From contig LQPB01000092.1 of assembly GCA_002102225.1 (NCBI GenBank), positions 1 to 64,000 of the forward strand: a stretch of DNA of 64,000 nt. The letters run 5' to 3'. The position numbers and the translations under genes were made by a program. This stretch comes from Mycobacterium interjectum. GTDB taxonomy: Bacteria; Actinomycetota; Actinomycetes; Mycobacteriales; Mycobacteriaceae. The notes beneath the pieces were generated by a model. That model was not told the origin of the DNA. It saw only the letters and a list, made by a program, of their open reading frames with translations, and did not search any database. Each line of letters starts with the position of its first letter. The stretch's first letter is position 1. Shown piece by piece: positions 16,548 through 25,197 of this stretch.

Positions 16548-18275
16548 ATGAGTTCAGGGCAGGCCACACCCACCGATGCGGCGCCGGTCACCGACATCAA
16601 ACCGCGTAGTCGCGACGTCACCGACGGCCTGGAGAAGGCCGCCGCCCGCGGCATGCTGCGCGCCGTAGGCATGGGCGACGAGGACTTCGCCAAGCCACAG
16701 ATCGGCGTCGCCTCGTCGTGGAACGAAATCACGCCGTGCAACCTCTCGCTGGACCGGCTCGCCAAGGCGGTCAAGGAGGGCGTGTTCTCGGCCGGCGGCT
16801 ACCCGCTCGAGTTCGGCACCATCTCGGTTTCCGACGGCATCTCGATGGGGCACGAGGGGATGCATTTCTCCCTGGTGTCGCGCGAGGTGATCGCCGACAG
16901 CGTGGAAACCGTGATGCAGGCCGAGCGCCTGGACGGCTCGGTGCTGCTGGCGGGGTGCGACAAGTCGCTGCCCGGGATGTTGATGGCCGCCGCGCGGCTG
17001 GACCTGGCGGCGGTGTTCCTCTACGCCGGCTCCATTTTGCCCGGGGTGGCCAAGCTGTCCGACGGCAGCGAACGCGAGGTCACGATCATCGACGCGTTCG
17101 AGGCGGTGGGGGCGTGCGCACGCGGATTGATGCCGCGCGAGGACGTCGACGCCATCGAGCGCGCGATCTGCCCCGGCGAGGGCGCCTGCGGCGGCATGTA
17201 CACCGCCAACACCATGGCCAGCGCCGCCGAGGCGCTCGGCATGTCGTTGCCGGGCAGCGCGGCACCGCCGGCGACCGACCGCCGCCGCGACGGGTTCGCG
17301 CGCCGCAGCGGCGAGGCCGTCGTCGAGCTGCTACGGCGCGGCATCACCGCCCGCGACATCCTCACCAAGGAGGCCTTCGAGAACGCGATCGCGGTGGTGA
17401 TGGCGTTCGGCGGCTCGACCAACGCCGTGCTGCACCTGCTGGCCATCGCCCACGAGGCCGACGTCGCGCTGTCCCTCGACGACTTCAGCCGGATCGGCTC
17501 CAAGGTGCCGCACCTGGCCGACGTCAAGCCGTTCGGCCGGCACGTCATGTCCCACGTCGACCACGTCGGCGGCGTGCCGGTGATGATGAAGGCGCTGCTG
17601 GACGCGGGCCTGCTGCACGGCGACTGCCTGACGGTGACCGGACAGACCCTGGCCGAGAATCTGGCCTCCATCGCCCCACCGGATCCGGACGGCAAGGTAC
17701 TGCGAGCCCTGGACAACCCGATCCACCCGACCGGCGGGATCACCATCCTGCACGGATCGCTGGCGCCCGAGGGCGCGGTGGTCAAGACGGCCGGTTTCGA
17801 CAACGACGTGTTCGAAGGCACCGCAAGGGTTTTCGACGGCGAGCGCGCCGCGCTCGACGCGCTGGAGGACGGCACCATCACCCACGGCGACGCGGTGGTG
17901 ATCCGTTACGAGGGCCCCAAGGGCGGCCCCGGGATGCGCGAGATGCTCGCCATCACCGGCGCGATCAAGGGCGCCGGCCTCGGCAAAGACGTTCTGCTGC
18001 TTACCGATGGCCGGTTCTCCGGCGGCACGACCGGCCTGTGCGTGGGGCACGTCGCTCCGGAGGCGGTCGACGGCGGGCCGATCGCTCTGCTGCGCGACGG
18101 CGACCGGATCCGCCTCGACGTGGCCGCCCACACCCTCGACGTGCTGACCGACCCCGCCGAATTCGATTCGCGGCGAAGGGATTTCACGCCTCCCCCGCCC
18201 CGCTACAAGACCGGGGTGTTGGCCAAGTACGTCAAGTTGGTCAGCTCGGCCGCGATCGGCGCGGTGTGCGGCTAG
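16548..18275 (+). CDS. ilvD: Dihydroxy-acid dehydratase IlvD
   Basis: This 575-residue cytoplasmic Fe-S enzyme dehydrates 2,3-dihydroxy-isovalerate and its methylvalerate analogue in valine, isoleucine and leucine synthesis. The conserved cysteines are present at 64 (TPCN), 137 (GCDKSLPGM) and 214 (GACGGMYTANTM). The length equals the M. tuberculosis enzyme. ATG 16548 follows CATACT by 6 bases, a weak -10 candidate. The gene diverges from ricR, and the RicR palindrome lies 44 bases before its start. Confidence 0.96.
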   Translation: MSSGQATPTDAAPVTDIKPRSRDVTDGLEKAAARGMLRAVGMGDEDFAKPQIGVASSWNEITPCNLSLDRLAKAVKEGVFSAGGYPLEFGTISVSDGISMGHEGMHFSLVSREVIADSVETVMQAERLDGSVLLAGCDKSLPGMLMAAARLDLAAVFLYAGSILPGVAKLSDGSEREVTIIDAFEAVGACARGLMPREDVDAIERAICPGEGACGGMYTANTMASAAEALGMSLPGSAAPPATDRRRDGFARRSGEAVVELLRRGITARDILTKEAFENAIAVVMAFGGSTNAVLHLLAIAHEADVALSLDDFSRIGSKVPHLADVKPFGRHVMSHVDHVGGVPVMMKALLDAGLLHGDCLTVTGQTLAENLASIAPPDPDGKVLRALDNPIHPTGGITILHGSLAPEGAVVKTAGFDNDVFEGTARVFDGERAALDALEDGTITHGDAVVIRYEGPKGGPGMREMLAITGAIKGAGLGKDVLLLTDGRFSGGTTGLCVGHVAPEAVDGGPIALLRDGDRIRLDVAAHTLDVLTDPAEFDSRRRDFTPPPPRYKTGVLAKYVKLVSSAAIGAVCG

Positions 18276-18303
18276 CCGCCTTGTCGCCTAACCGAATTCG
18301 CGA

Positions 18304-18744
18304 CTAAGCGTGGGTGGCCGCCGCCCGGGTGCGTACGCCGAAGTAGGTGGCGTTGAGGCCCAGGACGGCCAGCAACGCACCCGCGACGACGTTCGACCAG
18401 AGCATGCCGGCCGTCAGCGCGACGCCCGGCAGGACCCACGGCGACACGATGACCCAGACGCCGAGCACCGGCAACGTCCAGGTCATGCCATGCGCGCGGT
18501 CCAGCGCCGTGGCAAACCCGTACGCCAAGAACGCCACCGCGATCCCGACGATCAGGTCGGACGTGGCAAGCGATGCCGTCGCGCTGAACCCGACGATCCA
18601 CGGCGAGGCGGCCACGTACAGGCCCGTCAGCAGGGCCAGGCCGAAGGTGACATGCGCGCTCGTCGACTCGGCGACGCGCTCGTAATTCGCGCGCAGAGCC
18701 AACAAATCGGGGTGGTGATCGATTGATGAATGGACCGTACTCAT
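18304..18744 (-). CDS. SPW-repeat membrane protein (Rv0188-like)
   Basis: This 146-residue protein has four hydrophobic helices and two copies of the SPW signature (ASPWIVGF and VSPWVLPG), which define the SPW repeat family of small membrane proteins. Its function is unknown. AAAGG lies upstream of ATG 18744 at good spacing. It is convergent with ilvD and stands alone, with about 100 bases on its upstream side. Confidence 0.85.
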   Translation of the reverse strand: MSTVHSSIDHHPDLLALRANYERVAESTSAHVTFGLALLTGLYVAASPWIVGFSATASLATSDLIVGIAVAFLAYGFATALDRAHGMTWTLPVLGVWVIVSPWVLPGVALTAGMLWSNVVAGALLAVLGLNATYFGVRTRAAATHA

Positions 18745-18844
18745 TTTGTGACCTTTCTGTTATGCAGCAAGCCCGTTGTGCGACAAGCACAGTGAGCTTG
18801 ACTGCACCCATCCATCTGTGGTCAAGATTACGCCCGCGCACCCC

Positions 18845-19504
18845 TCAGCGCAGCACCGCGAGCGCGAAACCGTCCCACTGCTTGGCCCCAACGGTCTGGA
18901 TGACGGCGGTGTCCAGCCGCGGGTGCTCGCCCATCGCCTGCAACGTCCGGCGCGTCGCCTGCACTCTGGCATCGTCGCACTCCGTGTCGAGGATCCGGCC
19001 TTCGCGAATGACGTTGTCCACCACGATGACCGAGCCGGGACGAGCCAGCCGGATCGCCCACTCGAGATAGGCCGCGTTGTTCTCCTTGTCGGCGTCGATG
19101 AACACCAGGTCGAACGGGTCACCGTCCAGCGTCGGCAAGGTGTCCAGCGCGGCGCCGACGATCACCTCGACGCGGTCGCCCACGCCCGCGCGTTGCAGGT
19201 TGGACCGCGCGACCTCGGCGTGCTTGGGCTCGTATTCGAGCGTCACCACCCGACCGTCGGGTCCCGCTCCCCGCGCCAGCCAGATGGTGCTGAAGCCCCC
19301 CAGCGTGCCGACCTCGAGGATGCGCCGCGCCCCGATCGCACCGGCCAGCAGCGACAGGAACTTGCCCTGCTGCGCCGAGACCGCGATCTGCGGCAGCCCG
19401 GCCGCGTCGCTGGCCCGCAGCGCCTCGGTCAGGGCCGGGTCGTCGCCCACCACCGTGCTGTCCAGGAACGCGTCGACGTCTTGCGGGGTCGGGTCTGTTG
19501 TCAT
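18845..19504 (-). CDS. O-methyltransferase (Rv0187-like)
   Basis: This is a 219-residue SAM-dependent methyltransferase of the catechol/caffeoyl-CoA O-methyltransferase family (PF01596). The SAM motif is ILEVGTLGGFSTIWLA, and the metal/catalytic region reads VFIDADKENN with a later VVDNVIREG. The natural substrate is unknown. ATG 19504 is preceded by TAGCGT with exactly 7 bases between, which suggests a leaderless message. It diverges from mymT across 107 bases that include a RicR box. Confidence 0.9.
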   Translation of the reverse strand: MTTDPTPQDVDAFLDSTVVGDDPALTEALRASDAAGLPQIAVSAQQGKFLSLLAGAIGARRILEVGTLGGFSTIWLARGAGPDGRVVTLEYEPKHAEVARSNLQRAGVGDRVEVIVGAALDTLPTLDGDPFDLVFIDADKENNAAYLEWAIRLARPGSVIVVDNVIREGRILDTECDDARVQATRRTLQAMGEHPRLDTAVIQTVGAKQWDGFALAVLR

Positions 19505-19551
19505 GGCGCCCACGCTACCCGGGCGCCGCGCGACCAATCCACCTATTTACG

Positions 19552-19570
19552 TATACCCCTATGGGGTATA
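19552..19570. promoter_or_regulatory. RicR box upstream of mymT
   Basis: TATACCCC-TAT-GGGGTATA is a perfect 8-base inverted repeat with a 3-base centre and shares its arms with the ricR-proximal box. It overlaps a candidate mymT -10, TATAAA at 19567-19572, so bound RicR would block polymerase. RicR control of mymT is established in M. tuberculosis. Confidence 0.92.
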
Positions 19571-19611
19571 AAGTGGGCCTGCGAGTCCACGCCGAGAGAA
19601 GGGTGATTGAC

Positions 19612-19758
19612 ATGGCAACCTATGAGGCGGGAGCCCTGCTGAGTTGTGGCCACGAGGGCTGTGGATGCCGCGTTCGCATCGAAGTTCCCTGCCACTGCTC
19701 GGGCGCGGACGAGCCGTACCGCTGCACCTGCGGCGACGAGCTGACGCCGGTCGAGTAA
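19612..19758 (+). CDS. mymT: Copper metallothionein MymT
   Basis: This 48-residue metallothionein binds Cu(I) in a cysteine-thiolate core and protects against copper. It has seven cysteines, at 12, 17, 19, 27, 29, 38 and 40, including CGC, PCHC and CTC groups, and matches MymT of M. tuberculosis over almost its whole length. ATG 19612 follows GAGAAGGG at about 8 bases. A RicR operator lies 42 bases upstream. Automatic annotation often misses this gene because it is so short. Confidence 0.95.
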   Translation: MATYEAGALLSCGHEGCGCRVRIEVPCHCSGADEPYRCTCGDELTPVE

Positions 19759-19792
19759 CCGCCGGGCCGGTCGTGCGTCCGGTCCCCGCGGA

Positions 19793-21919
19793 TCAGCGCC
19801 CGAACGTGCGACCGGCCAGCTCCACCCCGCCTGTCAGGTTGAGCGCGGCGGCCGACGCGCCCACCGCCACGGTGTAACCACCTGGCGCGGTGCGCCAGGC
19901 CCCCGCGGCACCGTCGTAGTGGGCGAGCAGGCGTGCATCGGCCTCGATGCTCACCCGGCGGGTCGCGCCCGGCTGGAGCTCAACCCGTTCGAATCCCAGC
20001 AGCCGCAAGCAGCGCTGGCCGGCGGCCGCGGTCAGGTACAGCTGCGGGACGTCGGCCCCGGCGCGGTCGCCCACGTTGGCGACGCTGAAACTGGCGCTGA
20101 TCGTGTCCCCCGCGCCGACCGCCAGGTCGCGATACTCAAACCTGGTGTAGGACAAGCCATGACCGAACGCGAACAGCGGTGTCAGCCCGTGCTTGGCGAA
20201 CCAGCGGTAGCCGACATCGGCCCCTTCGAAGTAGTCGATGGTGGTCGGCGTCCCCCACGGGGCATCGGGATAGGGTAGCTCCGGGCGCGGCGTCTGGCCT
20301 AGGTCGACCGGGAAGGTGATCGGCAGCCGGCCCGACGGATTCACCAGGCCGACAAGGACTTCCGCGATCGCCCGGCCACCGTCCTGGCCCGGATACCAGG
20401 CCTGCACGATGGCGTTGACCGAGTCGCGCCAGGGCATCGTCACCGGGTTGCCGGTCTCGAGCACCACCACGGTGTTCGGGTTCGCGGCCGACACCGCGGC
20501 GATTACCGCATCCTGGCCCCACGGCAGCGACAGGTCGGCGCCGTCGAAGCCCTCGCCTTCGGCGCGGACGGCGAAGACGATCGCGACGTCGGCCCGCCGC
20601 GCCGCCAGCGCCGCCTCCGCGGGGCCCAGGCCGGGATCGAATTCTAAGTGCGCCTGGGGAAGCCGCTTTCGCAGCTCGCTCAGCGGACTCGACGGCAGCA
20701 GGTACAGGTTGCGGATGCCGGCCTCCAGGCCCTGCCCGCCGATCGGGATCACCGCGGCGTACCCGCCGGGCGGGACGACGGCGGCCGAGCCATAGCCGGT
20801 CGCGACACCCACATGCGCGTAGCCGCCGATGACGGCGATGCGGGCGTTCGACTCCGGCGCCAGGGGCAGCAGGCCGCGGTTGGCCAGCAGCACGATCCCC
20901 TCGCGGGCGATCCGCAACGCAATCTCGTTGTGCGCGTCCAGGTCCGGTGCGGGTCCGGCTTGGGAACGATCCACTCCGACGGCGAACATCGACCGCAGGA
21001 TCCGGCGGACCATGTCCGAAAGGCGCTCGGCGGGCAGCCTGCCCTCGGCATGCGCGGCGCGCAGGGGCTCCCCGAATGCCTCCGACTGCCACAGCAGCGC
21101 ATCGATTTGCGCGCCACACTCCTGGTCCAGTCCCGCCAGCGCGCATTCCCAGCCCGGCGTCGCGCCCCAGTCGGACATGACCCAGCCGCGATACCCCCAG
21201 GCGCCCTTGAGCACGCCATTGATCAGTGCGTCGTTGGCAGCGGCGTACTCGCCGTTGATCTTGTTGTAGGCGGCCATCACGGCGCCGGGCGCGCCGCGCT
21301 CGATGGCCATCTCGAAGGCCAGCAGGTCGGATTCGCGGTGCGCGTCGGGATCGATGACCGCGTTCAGCCAGTGCCGGTTGGTCTCGTTGTCGTTCAGCGA
21401 GTAGTGCTTGACCGTCGAGATGACGCCCTCGTCCTGGATCCCCTTGACCGATTCGGCGGCGATCGTGCCCGTCAAAAGCGGGTCCTCGGAGGCGTATTCG
21501 AAATTGCGGCCGTTGCGCGGATCGCGTGCGAGGTTCATGGCCCCGGCGAGCTGCACGTTGAATCCGCGGCTGCGGGCTTCCCTGCCGATCAGGCCGCCGG
21601 CGGCGCGCGCCAGCGCCGGATCGAAACTGGCGGCCAGCGCCAGCCCGGCGGGCAATGCGGTGGCCGTGTCACCGGGGCGATAGCCGGGGTTGGTGACGCC
21701 GAGCCCGGCGTCGCTCATCAACAGCGCCGGGACACCGAGCCGGGGTATCCCGGGCACATACCCCGCGCTCATCGGGACCCCCTGCGGGATGCGTTCGTCC
21801 CGCAGCGGCCACAGTTCCCCGGCGCCCATGACCCCGACCAGGAGGGAGAACCGCTCGTCGTCGGTCATCTGCGCCTCGACCTCGCGGGCCCGGGCGTCGG
21901 GATCGCCGGGATCGCTCAC
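19793..21919 (-). CDS. bglS: Beta-glucosidase BglS (GH3)
   Basis: This 708-residue glycoside hydrolase of family 3 has an N-terminal barrel, a (alpha/beta)6 sandwich, and a C-terminal fibronectin type III domain (residues about 610-705). The nucleophile Asp lies in GWVMSDWGAT. KHYSLNDNETNR provides the conserved Lys-His pair. There is no obvious signal peptide, so it probably acts in the cytoplasm on glucosides that enter the cell. GTG 21919 overlaps the stop of the Rv0185-like gene (GTGA), which settles the start over a much longer open frame. It is the last gene of a three-gene operon. Confidence 0.9.
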   Translation of the reverse strand: MSDPGDPDARAREVEAQMTDDERFSLLVGVMGAGELWPLRDERIPQGVPMSAGYVPGIPRLGVPALLMSDAGLGVTNPGYRPGDTATALPAGLALAASFDPALARAAGGLIGREARSRGFNVQLAGAMNLARDPRNGRNFEYASEDPLLTGTIAAESVKGIQDEGVISTVKHYSLNDNETNRHWLNAVIDPDAHRESDLLAFEMAIERGAPGAVMAAYNKINGEYAAANDALINGVLKGAWGYRGWVMSDWGATPGWECALAGLDQECGAQIDALLWQSEAFGEPLRAAHAEGRLPAERLSDMVRRILRSMFAVGVDRSQAGPAPDLDAHNEIALRIAREGIVLLANRGLLPLAPESNARIAVIGGYAHVGVATGYGSAAVVPPGGYAAVIPIGGQGLEAGIRNLYLLPSSPLSELRKRLPQAHLEFDPGLGPAEAALAARRADVAIVFAVRAEGEGFDGADLSLPWGQDAVIAAVSAANPNTVVVLETGNPVTMPWRDSVNAIVQAWYPGQDGGRAIAEVLVGLVNPSGRLPITFPVDLGQTPRPELPYPDAPWGTPTTIDYFEGADVGYRWFAKHGLTPLFAFGHGLSYTRFEYRDLAVGAGDTISASFSVANVGDRAGADVPQLYLTAAAGQRCLRLLGFERVELQPGATRRVSIEADARLLAHYDGAAGAWRTAPGGYTVAVGASAAALNLTGGVELAGRTFGR

Positions 21920-22416
21920 CGCACACCCTCTTTGGCGTACACGACGCGCAGCACGTGCCCGAGTTCCGGCCCCATCACCAGCTCCGCCAACTCGCAGATC
22001 GTCGCGACGAACTCCGGGCCGTGCGGCGGTTCCGCCCGGCACAGGTGATGCGCCACCTCGTGCAGCACCACCAGCTCGCGCAGCGCCCAGTCGGCGGTGT
22101 CGCGGTCGGGAACGGCGATAGTGCCCGCGCCGTCCCGGCTTTCGTAGTGCGCCGCGGTGGCGGCGCGGCGCGACCGCACCCGCAGCGGCGAGACGTCCGG
22201 CCAGCGTCGCCGCACCGACGGCAGGGCGAGCACGTCGTCGACGTAGCGCTGGACCGAGGCCACCGATCCGAATCGCCCTTCCGGCGGCAGGGTCAACGGT
22301 GTGCCGAAGAACTCGACGGCGGGCGATCCGTGCTCGGCGGCGCGGTCGAACAGCGTGCGGACGAAGTCCTCGGCCGCATAAACCTTGGCGCGCTGCGAAT
22401 CGCGGGTCGCCGTCAC
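21916..22416 (-). CDS. Putative metallohydrolase (Rv0185-like)
   Basis: This 166-residue protein contains HEVAHHLC followed by HGPEF, a pattern expected for zinc ligation (HExxH plus a third His) in small SprT-like or TIGR04338-type proteins. Its role is unknown. GTG 22416 overlaps the upstream gene stop (GTGA), and its own stop overlaps the bglS start, so all three genes are translationally coupled. Confidence 0.8.
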   Translation of the reverse strand: MTATRDSQRAKVYAAEDFVRTLFDRAAEHGSPAVEFFGTPLTLPPEGRFGSVASVQRYVDDVLALPSVRRRWPDVSPLRVRSRRAATAAHYESRDGAGTIAVPDRDTADWALRELVVLHEVAHHLCRAEPPHGPEFVATICELAELVMGPELGHVLRVVYAKEGVR

Positions 22417-23162
22417 TGGCGCAGTGCGCTCCGCGCCCCGGGCAGTTCGGGGCTGTTCCCGAGCCGCGCCCGCCGGCCGGCCCGGTCCCCCGCGCGGCGC
22501 GCCGCCGACGAATATCCCGCCGTGGCGCGACTGACTTGGTAGGTGCCGCGCGCCTTCGATGCGCCGCGGTAGAAGTCTCGCAGCTCAAGTTCCTTGTCTC
22601 GCAAGGCGATAGCCGTGCCGGGCGGGCGGCGGCGGTCCTTGGTGGCCTCGCGGGTGGCCTCGTCGCGGGCCTCGGCCAGGCGCTGCCCCACCCGGGCCCC
22701 GAACGCGAGCTGGAAGTTCAGGCGCGCGGTGATCGTCGGCGTGGGCCGGTGCGCGCCGGAGCTCAGGTAGGCGTCCGAGGCCCGCACCATCTGGACGACC
22801 AGGCTGGCGTAGAGGGCGTGCGTGGCGTCGATGTCCTCGGCGAACCCGTACGCGTAGACGAACGTCGAGTTCGACGCCACGTCACAGCGCACATCGTTGG
22901 CGGCCGCGATCACCACGAAAAGCTGTACGTACGTCCGCAGCCCCCGGGTGCCGGCCGCGCCGATGGTGATGGTCCGCTGCGTCGGGGCCTGCACCGGCGA
23001 GCGCTTGGCCGCGTGCGACCGCGCCACCGCCAGGTCGATGGACGCCGCCGTCGCAAGCCGCTGCGCGGCACTCATGAAGGCGTCCGCCTCGTGCGAGTTG
23101 TCGGTGCCCTCGGCCTGACGCAACAGCGCGGCGATGCGAGCCAGCATTTTGTCGTCGCTCAT
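22413..23162 (-). CDS. DUF2786 protein (Rv0184-like)
   Basis: This 249-residue protein begins with the DUF2786 domain (KMLARIAALLRQAEGTDNSHEADAFMSAAQRLA), which occurs in phage and bacterial proteins of unknown role. A charged C-terminal part follows. AAGGAGG lies 10 bases before ATG 23162. A GTG at 23171 is too close to that site. The length matches Rv0184. It heads the operon with the metallohydrolase and bglS; the upstream gap to the lipase gene is 122 bases. Confidence 0.82.
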   Translation of the reverse strand: MSDDKMLARIAALLRQAEGTDNSHEADAFMSAAQRLATAASIDLAVARSHAAKRSPVQAPTQRTITIGAAGTRGLRTYVQLFVVIAAANDVRCDVASNSTFVYAYGFAEDIDATHALYASLVVQMVRASDAYLSSGAHRPTPTITARLNFQLAFGARVGQRLAEARDEATREATKDRRRPPGTAIALRDKELELRDFYRGASKARGTYQVSRATAGYSSAARRAGDRAGRRARLGNSPELPGARSALRQ

Positions 23163-23284
23163 GTGCGCCACTCCTCCTTATCGCTCCGTCCCCCGCGAGC
23201 GGGCGGTACTCCGCTCTGCATCGTCGCGGCGCGGCTCATGTGCGCCAAACTAACGCAACGAGACGACAGTCCGCCGACGGCCGC

Positions 23285-24121
23285 TCAGAGCCGGGCGGTG
23301 ATCCAGGAGACGACGTCGCCGAGCACCTGCTCGCGCTCCGGCTCGTTGAAGACCTCGTGGTACAGCCCCGGATACACCTTCAGCTCGACGTCGCTGGATC
23401 CCACGCATTCGACCAGCCGGCGGCTCCCGTCGACGGGGATGAGCCGGTCGTCTGAGCCGTGCACCACCAGCAGCGGCGCGGTCAGCGCCGGCGCCCGCTG
23501 CGGCATGGTCTCGCCGACCTGCAGCAGCGCGCGCCCCACGCCGGCCGGAACCTTCCCGTGATACACCAGCGGATCGGCGTTGTAGGCCGCCACCACCGCC
23601 GGATCGCGCGAGATGGCGTCGACGTCGAGTTCCTGCACCGGAAGGCCGGGCACGACGACGCCGAGCACCTTGGCCGCGAGCACCATCAGCGGCGACACCA
23701 GATCCTGGGCGGCCACCGCCGGCGCCGACAGCACCATCATGTCGTAGTTGTCCGGGCGTTCGACGCCGTAGGCGAACACGATCCCGCCGCCCATGCTGTG
23801 CCCGAGCACGATGCATTTGAGGCCGTGGTGTTCCCGGGTCGCGATGCGGACCAGGGTGTCGAAATCCGTCGTGTACTCGGAGATGTCCCGCACCAGCATC
23901 CGCTTGCCGCCGGAGCGACCGTGGCCCCGGTGGTCCAGGGCGTAGGTGACCAGCCCCGAGCCGCCGAAGCACTCCGCGACGTGGTCGTAGCGGCGGGCGT
24001 ACTCGCCGAGGCCGTGCGACAGCACCACCACCGCCCGCGGCGTGGTGTCGGGCGTCCAGACGTCATAGACGATGCGCACGCCGCCGACGCCCTCGAAGGT
24101 CCGTTCAGTGCGCGTAGTCAT
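23285..24121 (-). CDS. Monoacylglycerol lipase (Rv0183-like)
   Basis: This is a 278-residue alpha/beta hydrolase that splits monoacylglycerols; its M. tuberculosis counterpart is a characterised monoglyceride lipase associated with the cell wall. The oxyanion loop is SHGLGEYARRY, the nucleophile Ser109 lies in GHSMGGG, and the acid and His are in HGSDDRLIP and LYHEVFNEPE. ATG 24121 lies exactly 7 bases after TACGCT (24129-24134, minus strand), suggesting leaderless initiation. The adjacent in-frame ATG at 24124 would give 279 residues, the M. tuberculosis length. It diverges from sigG across 74 bases. Confidence 0.92.
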   Translation of the reverse strand: MTTRTERTFEGVGGVRIVYDVWTPDTTPRAVVVLSHGLGEYARRYDHVAECFGGSGLVTYALDHRGHGRSGGKRMLVRDISEYTTDFDTLVRIATREHHGLKCIVLGHSMGGGIVFAYGVERPDNYDMMVLSAPAVAAQDLVSPLMVLAAKVLGVVVPGLPVQELDVDAISRDPAVVAAYNADPLVYHGKVPAGVGRALLQVGETMPQRAPALTAPLLVVHGSDDRLIPVDGSRRLVECVGSSDVELKVYPGLYHEVFNEPEREQVLGDVVSWITARL

Positions 24122-24165
24122 CATGGGCAGCGTAGTGGCTCGGGCGGTGGGCCTTGACAAAGACT

Positions 24166-24188
24166 CTGTCGGGGATACTGCGTAGGCT
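24166..24188 (+). promoter_or_regulatory. RecA-NDp type promoter of sigG (leaderless)
   Basis: CTGTCGGGG-N8-TAGGCT matches the mycobacterial LexA-independent DNA-damage promoter pattern TTGTCRGTG-N8-TANNNT in 7 of 9 upstream bases, in the spacing and in the -10. The start codon GTG 24196 follows after 7 bases, so the transcript should be leaderless. A DNA-damage promoter of this type is known for sigG in M. tuberculosis. A TTGACA at 24154-24159 may belong to a second promoter. Confidence 0.8.
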
Positions 24189-24195
24189 CATCCGG

Positions 24196-25197
24196 GTGAG
24201 GCTGCTCACCGAAAACGCCGGAGACTTTGACGCCGGCTCGGCCGTCGGCGGGGACTTCTCCACCGACGCCGAGCCGTACCGCCGCGAGCTGCTCGCACAC
24301 TGCTATCGGATGACCGGGTCGCTGCACGACGCCGAGGATCTGGTGCAGGAGACGCTGCTCCGGGCCTGGAAGGCCTACGACCGATTCGAGGGCAGGTCCT
24401 CGATGCGGACGTGGTTGCACCGCATCGCCACCAACACCTGCCTGACGGCGCTGGAGGGCCGCGAGCGGCGCCCCTTGCCGACCGGCTTGGGTGCGCCCAG
24501 CTCGGACCCGGCGGCGGAGCTGGTGGAGCGTCGCGAGGTGCCCTGGCTGGAGCCGCTGCCGGAACTCACCGACGACCCGGCGGACCCGTCGGTCATCGTC
24601 GGGTCGCGGGAGTCGGTGCGGTTGGCCTTTGTCGCCGCGCTGCAACACCTTTCGCCGCGGCAGCGCGCGGTACTGCTGCTGCGCGACGTGCTGCAGTGGA
24701 AGGCGGCCGAGGTGGCCGCGGCGATCGGCACCACCACCACCGCCGTCAACAGCCTGCTGCAGCGGGCCCGCACCCAGCTGGAGGCCGTCCAGCCCAGCGC
24801 GAACGACCGCTTGACGCCGCCGGATTCGGCCGAGGCGCAGGACATGCTGGACCGCTACATCGCCGCGTTCGAGGCCTACGACATCGACCGGCTGGTCGAG
24901 CTGTTCACCGCCGAGGCCATCTGGGAAATGCCGCCGTACGTCGGCTGGTACCGGGGTGCCCGGGACATCGTGGCGCTCATTCACCAGCAGTGCCCCGCCG
25001 AGCATCCCGGCGACATGCGCCTGCTTCCCGTGATCGCCAACGGCCAGCTCGGCGCGGCCATGTACATGCGCGCGGGCGACGTGCACGTGCCGTTCCAGCT
25101 GCACGTGCTCGACGTGCGGGACGGCCGGGTCTCGCACGTGGTGGCGTTCCTCGACGACACGCTGTTCGCCAAATTCGGGCTGCCCGGTTCCCTGTGA
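24196..25197 (+). CDS. sigG: ECF sigma factor SigG
   Basis: This 333-residue extracytoplasmic-function sigma factor has region 2 at about residues 28-90 (CYRMTGSLHDAEDLVQETLL), region 4 at about 155-205 (LSPRQRAVLLLRDVLQWKAAEVA), and a C-terminal SnoaL/NTF2-like domain at about 215-330. Such tails in this sigma class take the place of a separate anti-sigma factor. GTG 24196 is chosen because the DNA-damage promoter ends 7 bases before it; the frame upstream to 24154 covers promoter sequence. Its stop overlaps the start of the next gene (GTGA). Confidence 0.93.
   Translation: MRLLTENAGDFDAGSAVGGDFSTDAEPYRRELLAHCYRMTGSLHDAEDLVQETLLRAWKAYDRFEGRSSMRTWLHRIATNTCLTALEGRERRPLPTGLGAPSSDPAAELVERREVPWLEPLPELTDDPADPSVIVGSRESVRLAFVAALQHLSPRQRAVLLLRDVLQWKAAEVAAAIGTTTTAVNSLLQRARTQLEAVQPSANDRLTPPDSAEAQDMLDRYIAAFEAYDIDRLVELFTAEAIWEMPPYVGWYRGARDIVALIHQQCPAEHPGDMRLLPVIANGQLGAAMYMRAGDVHVPFQLHVLDVRDGRVSHVVAFLDDTLFAKFGLPGSL

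Noticed and set aside
19759..19792. Possible terminator between mymT and bglS
   Set aside because: The GGGCCGG/CCGGTCC stem has a mismatch and no T-run on either strand.
20648..22048. 466-codon plus-strand open frame
   Set aside because: It lies entirely antisense to bglS and its neighbour, with no motif and biased composition.
21920..22588. Longer upstream frame for bglS
   Set aside because: It would cover the whole Rv0185-like gene; the GTGA overlap at 21916-21919 is the normal coupling signal.
23157..23247. 14-base direct repeat GCTCATGTGCGCCA at 23157-23170 and 23234-23247
   Set aside because: The repeat is short, one copy overlaps the Rv0184-like start region, and no function or flanking structure supports it.
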